Below are positions 55,661 through 64,000 of a stretch of DNA of 64,000 nt, piece by piece; positions within the stretch are counted from its first letter, which is position 1; every line of letters starts with the position of its first letter. This stretch comes from Micropterix aruncella (Eukaryota > Arthropoda > Insecta > Lepidoptera > Micropterigidae): contig OX155960.1 of NCBI GenBank assembly GCA_944548615.1, forward strand, positions 8,862,029 to 8,926,028. The letters are read 5' to 3'. The notes under the pieces are model-generated. The model was not told where the DNA came from. It saw nothing but the letters and a program-made list of their open reading frames with translations, and made no database searches. A program made the translations under genes and the position numbers.

Positions 55661-56295
55661 AATAAACAAGTAAATATATTAAGAAGAATACGACTGCCGT
55701 TACAGAAAGTGAACTATTATATCCTACTAATATTATAAACGCGAAAGTTTGTATGTATGTATGGATGTTTGTTACTCTTTCCCGCAAAAAGTACTGAATG
55801 GCTTTTGATGAAACTTTACAATAATATAGCTTACACATCAGAATAACACATAGGCTATAAATTATAAAGATGTATGGTTTTCTATCATCATTATCACAAT
55901 TTCCCATCACCACGCGGGTGAAACCGCTGGGCGCAGCTAGTTTATACATATTTTTGCGTTTTTTCTAGGAAATATTTCTGGTTCATCTATCTAATCATAT
56001 AGATACATGTTTCGGGAATGTACCCAATCTGACCTTTCATTTGATACTAAATACGATATATTTATGACAATTTATTCACATTTGGACATTCAGACATTTA
56101 GATAACTTTTTTATTGGTGTTTAGATAGTTAAGGTACTCTATGACACCTGGGATGACATAATAATTCTAACAACATAGTACATCTCCAAATCGCTTCAAG
56201 CGCTTAGAAGTTATGGCGAAATAAAGAAATGGAAAAATAGGTTAACCCTGAACACATTATACTCTTTGTTTGTTGGGCAGTCGTATAAACAGAGA
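55661..56295. mobile_element. TIR element, family MITE-C, copy 4, containing a Helitron
   Basis: Starts ACGACTGCCGTTACAGAAAG and ends GGGCAGTCGT. Interior follows the family; the Helitron at 55722-55940 is inserted in GAACTATTATA/TTTATA. Confidence 0.75.
55722..55940 (+). mobile_element. Non-autonomous Helitron (219 bp)
   Basis: Starts TCCTACTAATATTATAAACG and ends GGCGCAGCTAG between A (55721) and T (55941). Empty-site relatives at 27195 and 37206 read GTGAACTATTGTATTTATAA without the insert. Confidence 0.9.
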
Positions 56296-56449
56296 AAGAA
56301 TATTCAGGTTTCTACGATTTCTGTATTCGAAGCTAGTAAAGTTTGCTTCTATACTCAGAAAAGTGATCAAATTTTCTCGCATTATACCTCTCGCAACCTA
56401 ATTCACACATTTTGAACCGCTCCAATTTGTCTAAGATGGTTTAGTTTAC

Positions 56450-56830
56450 GTCAAGGTAGTAAAAATCAGCATAGTCTAGAATAAATTTTATAATTATTTT
56501 TATTACGGGTTTTCATTAATGAAAAATTGTTGTTTATGTATTTATTTATATATGTAGATACATATATATTTCTCAAATTTGTTCAATCAGACCTTTCATT
56601 TGACACTAAACACGATATATTAATGTTTATTTATTGACATTTGGACATATGGACATTTAGACAACTACTTACGTAATATTTAAACAGTTAAGGTACCTTA
56701 TGGCACTCGTAATGACACTTTTAAATCAGTTAAATCGTTTAGAAGTTATGGTGGAATAAAGACAAGGAAAACATACACAGATGAACCCTTAACACAATAT
56801 ACTCCTTTTTTGTAGGGCAGTCGTGTAAAA
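56450..56830. mobile_element. TIR element, family MITE-C, copy 5 (left end missing)
   Basis: TTGACACTAAACACGATATA, GTTTAGAAGTTATGGTGGAA and the right terminus GTAGGGCAGTCGTG match the family. Confidence 0.6.
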
Positions 56831-56984
56831 ATAAAGAAAAGTGATAAGTCATGATTCACATAATAGTAATTAAATCGAAGAAAAACTTATATTCGCTGCA
56901 AAATACAAAAAAACATTATTGGTCCCCAGAAATTGCCCCCTTAATCGCCATATCGAGACTAAATCTTTAAAGTTTGGTTTTCTA

Positions 56985-57840
56985 GGTTGATTTTACGGGA
57001 CAACCATAAACCACACAGGGTCGCAGATAAAAAAAGGGGTGTCGCTTTATCGTATATAAGTGATGTCTGATGATCAGTGATTTCAAATGGCCTGTTAGCC
57101 ATCCGATTTGAAGTCAGCGGGCAAAGAGCGCTACGGGCTATAATTGTGCACACTAGGTAGAGGCTTGCGCAAGTGACTTTGAATTGTGAGCGCACTTGGC
57201 AGCTAACAGTTCCGTGAAGCTTACGCCTGATGACCTGTGTGTTATCTTAAGGCTAATAAAATTCCATCCGGTAGCCTCCTCGAAGAGGGGTGAACCTGGA
57301 TAGGACTTCGTGAACCCTGTATCGGCTGTGTCGTGGACAGGTGGGATCGGATCCTCTAAGACCTCGAGCGCTGCTCGGTGGTTTGCGTATAGTGCGGCGT
57401 TTGCCAATCGACTGTGCACTCCGGTGAATAACTGGGGGAGTCTGGAAACGTACGTTCCTAAGCAGTGAGGTAGTTGTTTACCTAGTGTCATATATCCGTT
57501 GGCCACCCGATCCCGCGTGAGCAGACGAACAAAGGACGCCACAGTCCGCGATAAATTGAACACCGTCGTTCAAGTGACTTGGAATCTGCTATCAGACTGG
57601 AGGACGGAGAAATCCCTCCAAATTTGGTAGTAAGGGAGTGAGGTCGGCCCGCCAGGTTTTCTTCCCAGTGCCTCGCTGTAAGGCTTTGGACTCTCACACT
57701 CTCACTGACTTGTTGGCGTAGTTAGACAGTGAACTGTCTTGTCTCTAAGTCTCTGCGTTCACCCCATGGTAGAAAGAATGATATAATATCGTTATAGCCT
57801 CCTGGGGTGGCGGGTTCGCCTGTTGACAACTCTAAAGTGT
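56985..57840 (+). mobile_element. GC-rich retroposon family R, diverged copy
   Basis: Ordered blocks CGGTTTGCG-A-AGTGCGGCG, CTGGGGGAGTCTGGAAACG, GGCCACCCGATCCCGCGTGA, GTCGGCCCGCCAGG, TTGGCGTAGTTAGACAG and GGCGGGTTCGCCTGTTGAC. Within it a segment (57160-57370) does not match other copies. Confidence 0.6.
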
Positions 57841-58072
57841 GAGCAGTCTAGTGGAAGGAGAAATGGATAGTGGTGTAACTAGATCTTTAGATTGTAATGT
57901 CCCATTTTGACGATTGCGACTGAGATCAGAGTTAAAAAACTACAAGATCATTATAATTTCATGGGATAGTGGCTTCGCCCACAGCATCGACAATATCAAT
58001 TAATCTGTTGCCTGTTAAAGTTACATGGGACGTCTACTTTATAACATCATCTACGTGGTTTATGGCTTTCCC

Positions 58073-58078
58073 TTTATT
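58073..58078 (-). terminator. Poly(A) signal of the C-type lectin gene
   Basis: AATAAA on the minus strand, 20 bases past the lectin stop codon, at a position consistent with a very short 3' UTR. Confidence 0.6.
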
Positions 58079-58097
58079 TATGTACAAGACTAGTTGA

Positions 58098-58348
58098 TCA
58101 ATCGTTCCGGACCTCGCAGACGAAGTAGGTCTCGAAGGAGCAGGGCGAGTCGTTCCACTTGAGTCCTTTGCTGTCGCGGTTCCAGAGCTCGAGGCAGTTC
58201 TCCTCCTCGCCGTTCTCGTAGCGGAAGTTGTTGGGTTCGCCGGCGTTCCAGTTTACGAAGGTCAGAGGTCGCCCCGTCGACATCCAGAAGAAGGAGCCCT
58301 CCTCGGCCATGTCAGTGCCCCCGGTCCAGAAGTGCTCGTTTCCGTAAC
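58098..58348 (-). CDS. C-type lectin terminal exon (EPN, WND)
   Basis: Acceptor GGTTGCAG, stop TGA at 58098-58100. The peptide contains HFWTGGTDMAEEGSFFWMST, NWNAGEPNNF, EENCLELWN, KWNDSPCSFETYFVCEVRND. EPN gives mannose-type specificity by family precedent; WND supplies calcium ligands. GC-rich compared with the introns, as expected for coding sequence here. Confidence 0.95.
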
Positions 58349-61300
58349 CTGCAACCAACGAGATACATCTATTTATTAACACGCTTTTATTAGGTCGACC
58401 TGTATGTAACTAACTATGTGATGGAATCTAATGTAACTAATTTAACCATCTTCCAATGATCGTAGCGTCATGAAAATTGGCAGCTGTATGTAGTTCTGAT
58501 GACAATACAATAATATGGTACTGTCGAACTGATCTGATGATAGAGTCGGAAGATATGAACTGGAACTTCATGATGGAACATCGTATCATAGCTGTGTTTG
58601 GACTTGTTAGAAAAATCTTGGAATGAACTTTGACCACGATTAGGTTTCATGGTTTGATGATGAAGCCGGAAGATAGGCACTGGCATTCCATGATAGAATA
58701 TCGTATCACAGCCGTGTTTGGACTTGAAAAGCGTGTTTTTAGTGTTTTTTTTACACTGTATTATTATTTCACTCCTGCTGTTCAGCTGTCATTTAGGGAG
58801 CTAATGGGCCCTGTTGCAGTTAGGCCACTAAGACCCATGCGTTTAGGGTCGGCAACTCCTTGGGAGAGATAATGTTTCCGGTTGCGGTTCCCTACTGGGT
58901 TACCATTTTCCGTTGGGATAAAATTTACGGAATTGCATTTGATTTCTGTCGATCGAATGTAATATAAAAGACTTACACACTTACACACATGTTACACGGA
59001 CTCATTCATATAAACACCTCATTGTAGGGTTGGTTGTAAGAGATTGTCGTATGACAATAAAACCACCCATTGTGAAATGTCACAATAAAGAGTAGAAAGA
59101 AAGAAAGAAAGAATGGCAATCGGTCGTTATAACTTCCAACTGCCGTCATAAAACTTTTACCTCCTGGTCAAAATATGTAACCAAAGAACTAATTGAGACG
59201 AATCAAACTAGCCCAAACTAGATGGGTTTGTTGATAACTATTGGGGCGTCCCTATGATCACCTCTCACCACTGTATCATATTATTGTATTGTCACCAGAA
59301 TTATTGCATAAATGAGCAAAGTTTCAAATCGGTACGATAATTAGAAGTAGGCGAAAATTAAGTTGTAACATTCCCTTACCAAGTTACAGGTCAAGCTAAC
59401 ACAAGCGTGTTAAAAAGAACGCAACTGACATTTTTTAACAAATTGAATATAATTGAATATACAAATAAAATAAAACATAAAATTTATTTTGTTATTTTTA
59501 ATGAAAAATATCAATTTACTCAACAAAATACTTATTAGTAGGTACATCTTCATATTTCTATGAATATATTTTGAAATCCTATACGTTTTTAGGTTTTGTG
59601 GAAATCAAAGAAAGTATACAGGGTATATATTTATAACAAAACAGAGGTCAATTTTCAAAATTAAACTACTAATCTATAAATCTTTTAATGACTTCAATAT
59701 TACTAATTATCTTCATATCGAAGTTATTTCATAACAACATTTTATTCTGGATTAATATTTAGTACTATTTATTTTCCCTTAACTTTTTTAAATAGTGAGA
59801 TACTTTAAAATAATAATTTAATATAATTTTCATTGATTTTTAAAGAATGGATAAATATTACTCTGATTTTGTGCTTTTATTATAATAAGTGTTTTTTTTT
59901 CTAAATTGTTTGTATGTTTTTTTAATGTATTGCATACTACTCGATTAGATAATCAGCCAAATGTGACATATATTTTGTTATGGAGGTTTTATAAAGTGTT
60001 TATTCGAAAACACGTAACGTTGTCACAGGTAACAGCTATCGCTTTCTGATACTGAGAAGTAAGAAACTATTTGTTAAACATTTATGCTTTATTGTGCTAC
60101 AGCGCCGGTATACTAAATCATAGGTAGACATAAATAATTCTCACTGAATCATTTTATAAAATTAGTTAAAAGTATTAAAATTTAAAGATAGACATAATCC
60201 AATAATCAAAATCAATATATAAAACTACAAGTAATGAAATTTAAAGTGTCAATTATAATTAAACGGCATACAGGCCGGCAGAGCATTAAAGGGTCGTAAT
60301 CCAAGAAATTTGCGGGAAAGCGTTATTTAGTAAAATCAAAGTCTAAATATAAACTACGAGTATATCTAGTGACGAATTCCGGGGGCGTAGGTTTGATGGA
60401 ATAATGTTATAAAAATAATAAGCTTAAAAGGCAGGTTGTGCCGATAAAACTTCACGTTACTACAACACAATCATAATAAAATAAAATTGAAAATAAATGC
60501 CCTGGCGACAAGAAATGTGGTAGAGGTCATCTGGACACTATTCAGTATTATTATTATGTAAAAACAAGTCTCGCAATCTGTCATTAGAGTTGTCTGAATC
60601 AATCTCACCCCACTCCACGGTACCTAGGTTTATAAATAACAAATCCTTACCAGCTTGACTGATGTATTTTTCCAACTTATCATTTTCTTCTTGAGATGTT
60701 ATTGAGGCAAGGTGCATCCCGTGGAATCGGCAGTACTGCATCGCTTTGAACCAGTTCGCCTAAAAATATACAAAATTTGTTAATTAACGTATATAGTAAA
60801 TGGTACGACGCGACTCTCACTAACGTTCCTAGACTCTCATTAAAGTCTGACGACAAGAAGGGTCTTTCTGGTTGTAAGTATATTGGTTTACGTTAAAATA
60901 TATCTGTCTCGGAAATACTGGAAGCCAACCGTTCTCAGCAGTTGGGCCATTAAGACCTGCTCGTTATTTCTGGTCGGCTTAACTCCTATCCAGTAGCCTC
61001 CCCGAAGAAGGTCGATCCCGGTAAGGACCCCCCTTGCCATGGCATGGTGGTTCATTTCTCCAGGGTGATGCCCTTCTGGGGATCCTGGGCGGTTTGCGCA
61101 CCGTGCGGCGTCAGCCTATCGACTGTGCGCTCCGGCGAATAACTGGTGGGGGTCTGGGAACGATCTTATACGTTTCCTAAGCAGCGGAGATGAAGACGGA
61201 AATATCCATTTCGACCCCCTGAGACGAATGGGACTATTTCCAGACTAAAGTCTGTCTATGAGTCTGTCTGTGAGTCTGTGTGTGTGTCTGGGTGTGTCTG

Positions 61301-62684
61301 TGTGTGTATGTGTGTCTGTGTGTGTCCGTGTGTGCCTGTGTGTATTCCTCCACGATAGCGCCCAAACGCTTTATCTGATGGAGCTGAAATTTGGAATGCA
61401 GGCATCATTTGGCCATGGCAAAAGTTAAAAAGATTGTGATTGAAATCAGTCAACCATAAGGCGCACTAGTCATGTTAGAGACTTGAAATTCGCTACACAG
61501 ATGCCTTGTTGGACTGAAATAATAATTCTTACAAATTTGCTAGGTTTTGTAATGAGGAACATGAGATAATTTAACAGCTCATCTGTCATCTTAAACTCCT
61601 TAATTCGGAGCAGATTAGAAGTCAACGCAGCAACATGAAGTCCTTACGAAACAGTTACATATCCAGGCTGGAGAGTGTACGGACACACGTTCTGAGATTC
61701 CTGTACTACAGATATACTTTGATTGGATATCTCGTATACAACAGACGCATTTAATTAAAAATACCGCCGTATTTAAGAAAATACTACATCATTTTTGGAA
61801 AAAAATCATTTTAATCCCACGAAAATACTACAAAATACTAAAATATGCTACTTTTGCTATCATAGTTATTTGACACAATCACTATCAGATGAGGGGGGGA
61901 GTTGGTGGGGGTGTTAACGAGGTGGAGGGGAGGAGGGTTGAGGGGTTTGGCGCGCGGGGATGAGGGGAAGGGGGTTGTCTGCTTGCCGGGGAAGACTTGG
62001 TGTGACACAGCCTCTTTTTTATTATACGACAGATTCATTCAAATTAACCAATAAAAAATAAAAAATATTAATTATTATAAATTAAAAATGTTATCTTAAA
62101 TTTTTCTTTGCCACAACCTTTGCACTCTAGTGGGACTCTTGAAGTGAGCTCGCCTTAACACAGGGGTGCCTAGCAAGGCGGGCTCGGCTGCTCTTTGCTT
62201 AGCATAATAGAAAGATAATCATTTGCGTTTAATGTATGCGCTATAAAACCTGGGCTCAGACAGATGTATATATAACTTTACAAGCATACAACGGCATTTT
62301 CTTAATTGTCAATTCATTTTCTGCTGTGCTCATGCATTTGAATGTAAATAAATAAATAAATTAAAAAACCTGTATTACTTGTAACTAACCTGTATGACTA
62401 TGACCCTAATGATTAGTAAATAGGGTAAAAAAATAAGGTCTCTTTGCGCTATAATATTTGTCTACTCTTGATTGTTTACCCTCATTACTCAAATAATTTT
62501 GTATAATACTCAGAGTTGATTAGGTACGTATTTTTTAAGTTTTTGTTCTACTGTCTCTAAAATAGTTAAATGTTATGTCTTACCTTGAAAAATATTCCTA
62601 AATAGTATCTCTTCTCTCCAATTTTCATCAGAGGCATGGTCCACCTGTTGACCCCCATTGAGTCATCTTCGCAATTTGTGCAGT
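58098..62684 (-). CDS. C-type lectin domain protein, three exons recognised
   Basis: A minus-strand gene encoding a single C-type lectin carbohydrate-recognition domain of about 150 residues, resembling secreted perlucin-like or insect immune lectins. Exon order is 62584-62684, 60651-60759, 58098-58348, with agreeing phases. The domain has the opening GEKRYYLGIFFKANWFKA block, CRFHGMHLASI, WTGGTDMAEEG, the EPN calcium/mannose-type motif, WND, and paired cysteines (YC, NCLEL, SPC, FVC). With EPN and WND both intact, calcium-dependent mannose-type binding is likely by family knowledge. The signal-peptide exon is not seen and should lie upstream of 62684. Confidence 0.92.
58797..59120 (+). mobile_element. 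Family R 5' scrap fused to SINE body
   Basis: 58797-58866 is the family R start (GCTAATGGGCCCTGTTGCAG). From about 58880 the SINE body follows (TTGGGATAAAATTTACGGAA, GTTGGTTGTAAGAGATTGTC) with an AAAG tail. It may represent a chimeric retroposon or nested insertion within the lectin intron. Confidence 0.55.
59121..60650. other. Lectin intron, no recognised element
   Basis: AT-rich; no repeat matched and no additional exon recognised. Confidence 0.35.
60651..60759 (-). CDS. C-type lectin exon 2 of those seen
   Basis: Acceptor TTTTTAG, donor GTAAGG, phase in 0 and out 1. The peptide ANWFKAMQYCRFHGMHLASI then TSQEENDKLEKYISQA is the canonical alpha-1 region (A-x-x-YC-x-x-x-G-x-x-LASI). The open frame continuing past the donor (to 60538) is intronic read-through. 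Confidence 0.92.
60930..61245 (+). mobile_element. Family R 5' fragment
   Basis: GTTGGGCCATTAAGACC, CAGTAGCCTCCCCGAAG, GGCGGTTTGCGCACCGTGCG and GGTCTGGGAACG are in family order; the 3' half is absent. Confidence 0.6.
61246..61895. repeat. TG/CTG microsatellite and dispersed repeat (as 9990-10430)
   Basis: 61258-61345 is a GTCTGTG/TGTG array that leads into the repeat shared with 10000-10260. The second shared block is at 61800-61895, ending in a G-rich run. Confidence 0.65.
62140..62365 (+). repeat. Dispersed repeat with (AAATA)n tail, copy 2
   Basis: GTGAGCTCGCCTTAACACAG through GTTTAATGTATGCGCTATAA to AAATAAATAAATAAATT. It provides the empty site for the TTAA insertion at 63528. Confidence 0.65.
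62584..62684 (-). CDS. C-type lectin exon 1 of those seen
   Basis: Acceptor TTCCCAG, donor GTAAGA. The peptide CTNCEDDSMGVNRWTMPLMK then IGEKRYYLGIFFK covers the first beta strand of the lectin fold. Two cysteines (CTNC) precede the domain. It enters with two bases of a split codon, so a further upstream exon exists. Confidence 0.85.
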
Positions 62685-63425
62685 CTGGGAAAAAAGAAAA
62701 TATTTTATAATATAATACATAAAAAACCCTCCCCAAAGTCCGTTTAAATATAAATCATAAGTCATTTTGTGTATTTGGCCTATAAGCTCTCAAATAACCT
62801 TCCAAAGTCAATACGATAATTAAAACCATTAATGCTCGAATATAGAATTAAACACTGGCTCATCACGCATGCTATTTATAAGACTGACAAGCTCGAAATA
62901 ATATTAAAATATCATTAATATATGTTACATACTTGTTATGAAAAATAATATCATCTCTCTAAGATACATTTATAACAACGTATATGTAAACGTACAAATA
63001 TAAGTAAAATTATAAGTAAGAAAGCGTACAAAACGGATTATTCTTATTCTTATATTACAATATATGAGGTAAACCTCATAGGAATAACTTGATACTGTAT
63101 GGTTATTCATTATAATTATTGTCATTGTCCTTGTTTACGTATTGATTATTTAGCTTTTATTTTGTTTTATTTTTTATTTATTAGTATTATTTTTATTGAT
63201 TATTTATCGCATTGGTTTTAGGCTATTGTTTTTTTTAAATATTTTTTTCATTTATATTTTTTATTATTTGTGTTTTAAACCTTTATTTTTGTGACATATC
63301 CAACTGTATTTGTAATTTTGGATGAATAAAAGACTATTGGCTATTGACTACTATTTGTATATTTAATTAAAATATATAATAAAATTTGTTTTTTTAATAT
63401 ATTCTTTTGACACAACCGTGGCACT
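62685..63425. other. Upstream of recognised lectin exons; no exon recognised
   Basis: AT-rich; a signal-peptide exon for the lectin was looked for and not seen. Confidence 0.35.
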
Positions 63426-63427
63426 TT

Positions 63428-63830
63428 ACCAGGACTCGGAAAGTGAGCTCGTCTTATCACAGGAGTGCCTTGTAAATCGGGTTCGGTTGCCCTCTACTTA
63501 GCATATTAGAAAAATAAACATTTACGTTTAACCCGTCGGACGCCAACAGTGCCTATAGGCACTTTGCGTCGTTTGACAGATCTGCGCGTAACCGTTTCGG
63601 CCGGCCCCTATATATATTATATAAATATATAATATACACGACTAACAAGATTAATTACTAGGTAACAAAAGGGGATTATTGAAAAAACAATATTGTCAGT
63701 AATAATTTAGAAAATCGACCAAAAAGTTACGGTGCAAAGGCTGGCTTTCGAGCGGTTAATGTATGCGTTATTTAACTTGGGCTTAGACAGATGTATATCT
63801 AAATTTGGAAGCATATAACCAATTTTAGAA
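63428..63830 (+). repeat. Dispersed repeat, copy 3, interrupted by a TTAA MITE
   Basis: GTGAGCTCGTCTTATCACAG and, after the insert, GTATGCGTTATTTAACTTGG and AGACAGATGTATATC match 62140-62365. Confidence 0.65.
63528..63759. mobile_element. piggyBac-type MITE with 16-bp palindrome, proven by empty site
   Basis: TTAA at 63528-63531 and 63756-63759. Left end CCCGTCGGACGCCAAC, right end (reverse) CCGCTCGAAAGCCAGC. Palindrome AGTGCCTATAGGCACT at 63548-63563, 16 bases after the left TTAA. The host reads GTTTAATGTATGCG without insert at 62240, so the insertion duplicated exactly TTAA. Confidence 0.8.
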
Positions 63831-64000
63831 GAAAAAAAAACTACTATTTATTCCACTGACTAACATTTTAGATATAAGGTTTTTAAGGCTTTTACATTAA
63901 TTATGATTAATTACTTATACATTTATAGACTATAGTATATTTCGTTGCTCCAAATGAAAATATAGTAAAAAAAACGTTTCGGGGAATTCTGTACATCCTC
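63831..64000. other. No recognised feature
   Basis: AT-rich window end. Confidence 0.35.

Noticed and set aside
54215..57563. Shared minus-strand peptide pattern (NLSRT-ASF-RL ... VHSRLA) in two family R copies as a conserved protein
   Set aside because: Frames differ among copies, stops interrupt, and similarity is explained by DNA-level repeat identity; no known domain.

Overview
The window is eukaryotic nuclear DNA from an insect, most likely a lepidopteran or a close relative. It is AT-rich, its genes are split by long introns with GT-AG boundaries, and almost everything between exons is transposon. The non-autonomous Helitrons (TC...CTAG ends inserted between A and T), piggyBac-type TTAA elements, mariner, hAT, Penelope-like and several non-LTR retrotransposon remnants are a mix typical of lepidopteran genomes. 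The species assignment is inference; nothing here identifies it directly.

Two protein-coding genes are well supported, both on the minus strand. The first is a FAM135 family gene (DUF3657 N-terminal region plus DUF676 serine-hydrolase domain). Fourteen coding exons run from 36714 down to the stop at 5358. Exon phases join correctly across nearly all junctions. The start-codon exon was not found. One junction (23908 to 22587) does not keep frame, so an exon is probably missed there. The large central exon (19320-21858) needs at least one net frameshift and carries several in-frame stops: either assembly indels or real decay. The second gene is a small single-CRD C-type lectin, three exons from 62684 to 58098, with EPN and WND sugar/calcium-binding motifs and a poly(A) signal 20 nt past the stop. 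Its signal-peptide exon lies upstream or was not recognised.

Layout: 1-5.3 kb is retrotransposon debris, including an RLE-type LINE split by a solo LTR. 5.4-36.7 kb is FAM135, with introns holding a mariner that contains a solo LTR that contains a LINE fragment, Penelope-like ends in an inverted pair, five copies or fragments of a TIR MITE (MITE-1; a further copy lies at 51 kb), Helitrons, two hAT elements (27.9 and 34.7 kb) and piggyBac-type MITEs. 36.7-58 kb is gene-poor: LINE fragments, a 1.1-kb tandem array beside a GC-rich island (43.8-44.2 kb, a possible promoter or first exon), a third hAT with intact 8-bp target duplications (52.2 kb) and a GC-rich non-coding retroposon family. 58-62.7 kb is the lectin gene, followed by more dispersed repeats to the end.

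No operon, CRISPR array or prokaryotic system is present. The most unusual structures are: (1) TTAA-bounded MITEs that share one architecture (TTAA, CCC, 15-16 nt, then a 16-18 bp palindrome) although each palindrome has a different sequence; (2) a GC-rich roughly 0.65-1 kb retroposon family with no coding capacity and no poly(A), whose full copy sits between 14-bp target duplications; (3) near-perfect snap-back hairpins created inside otherwise ordinary repeat copies; (4) the broken central exon of FAM135.
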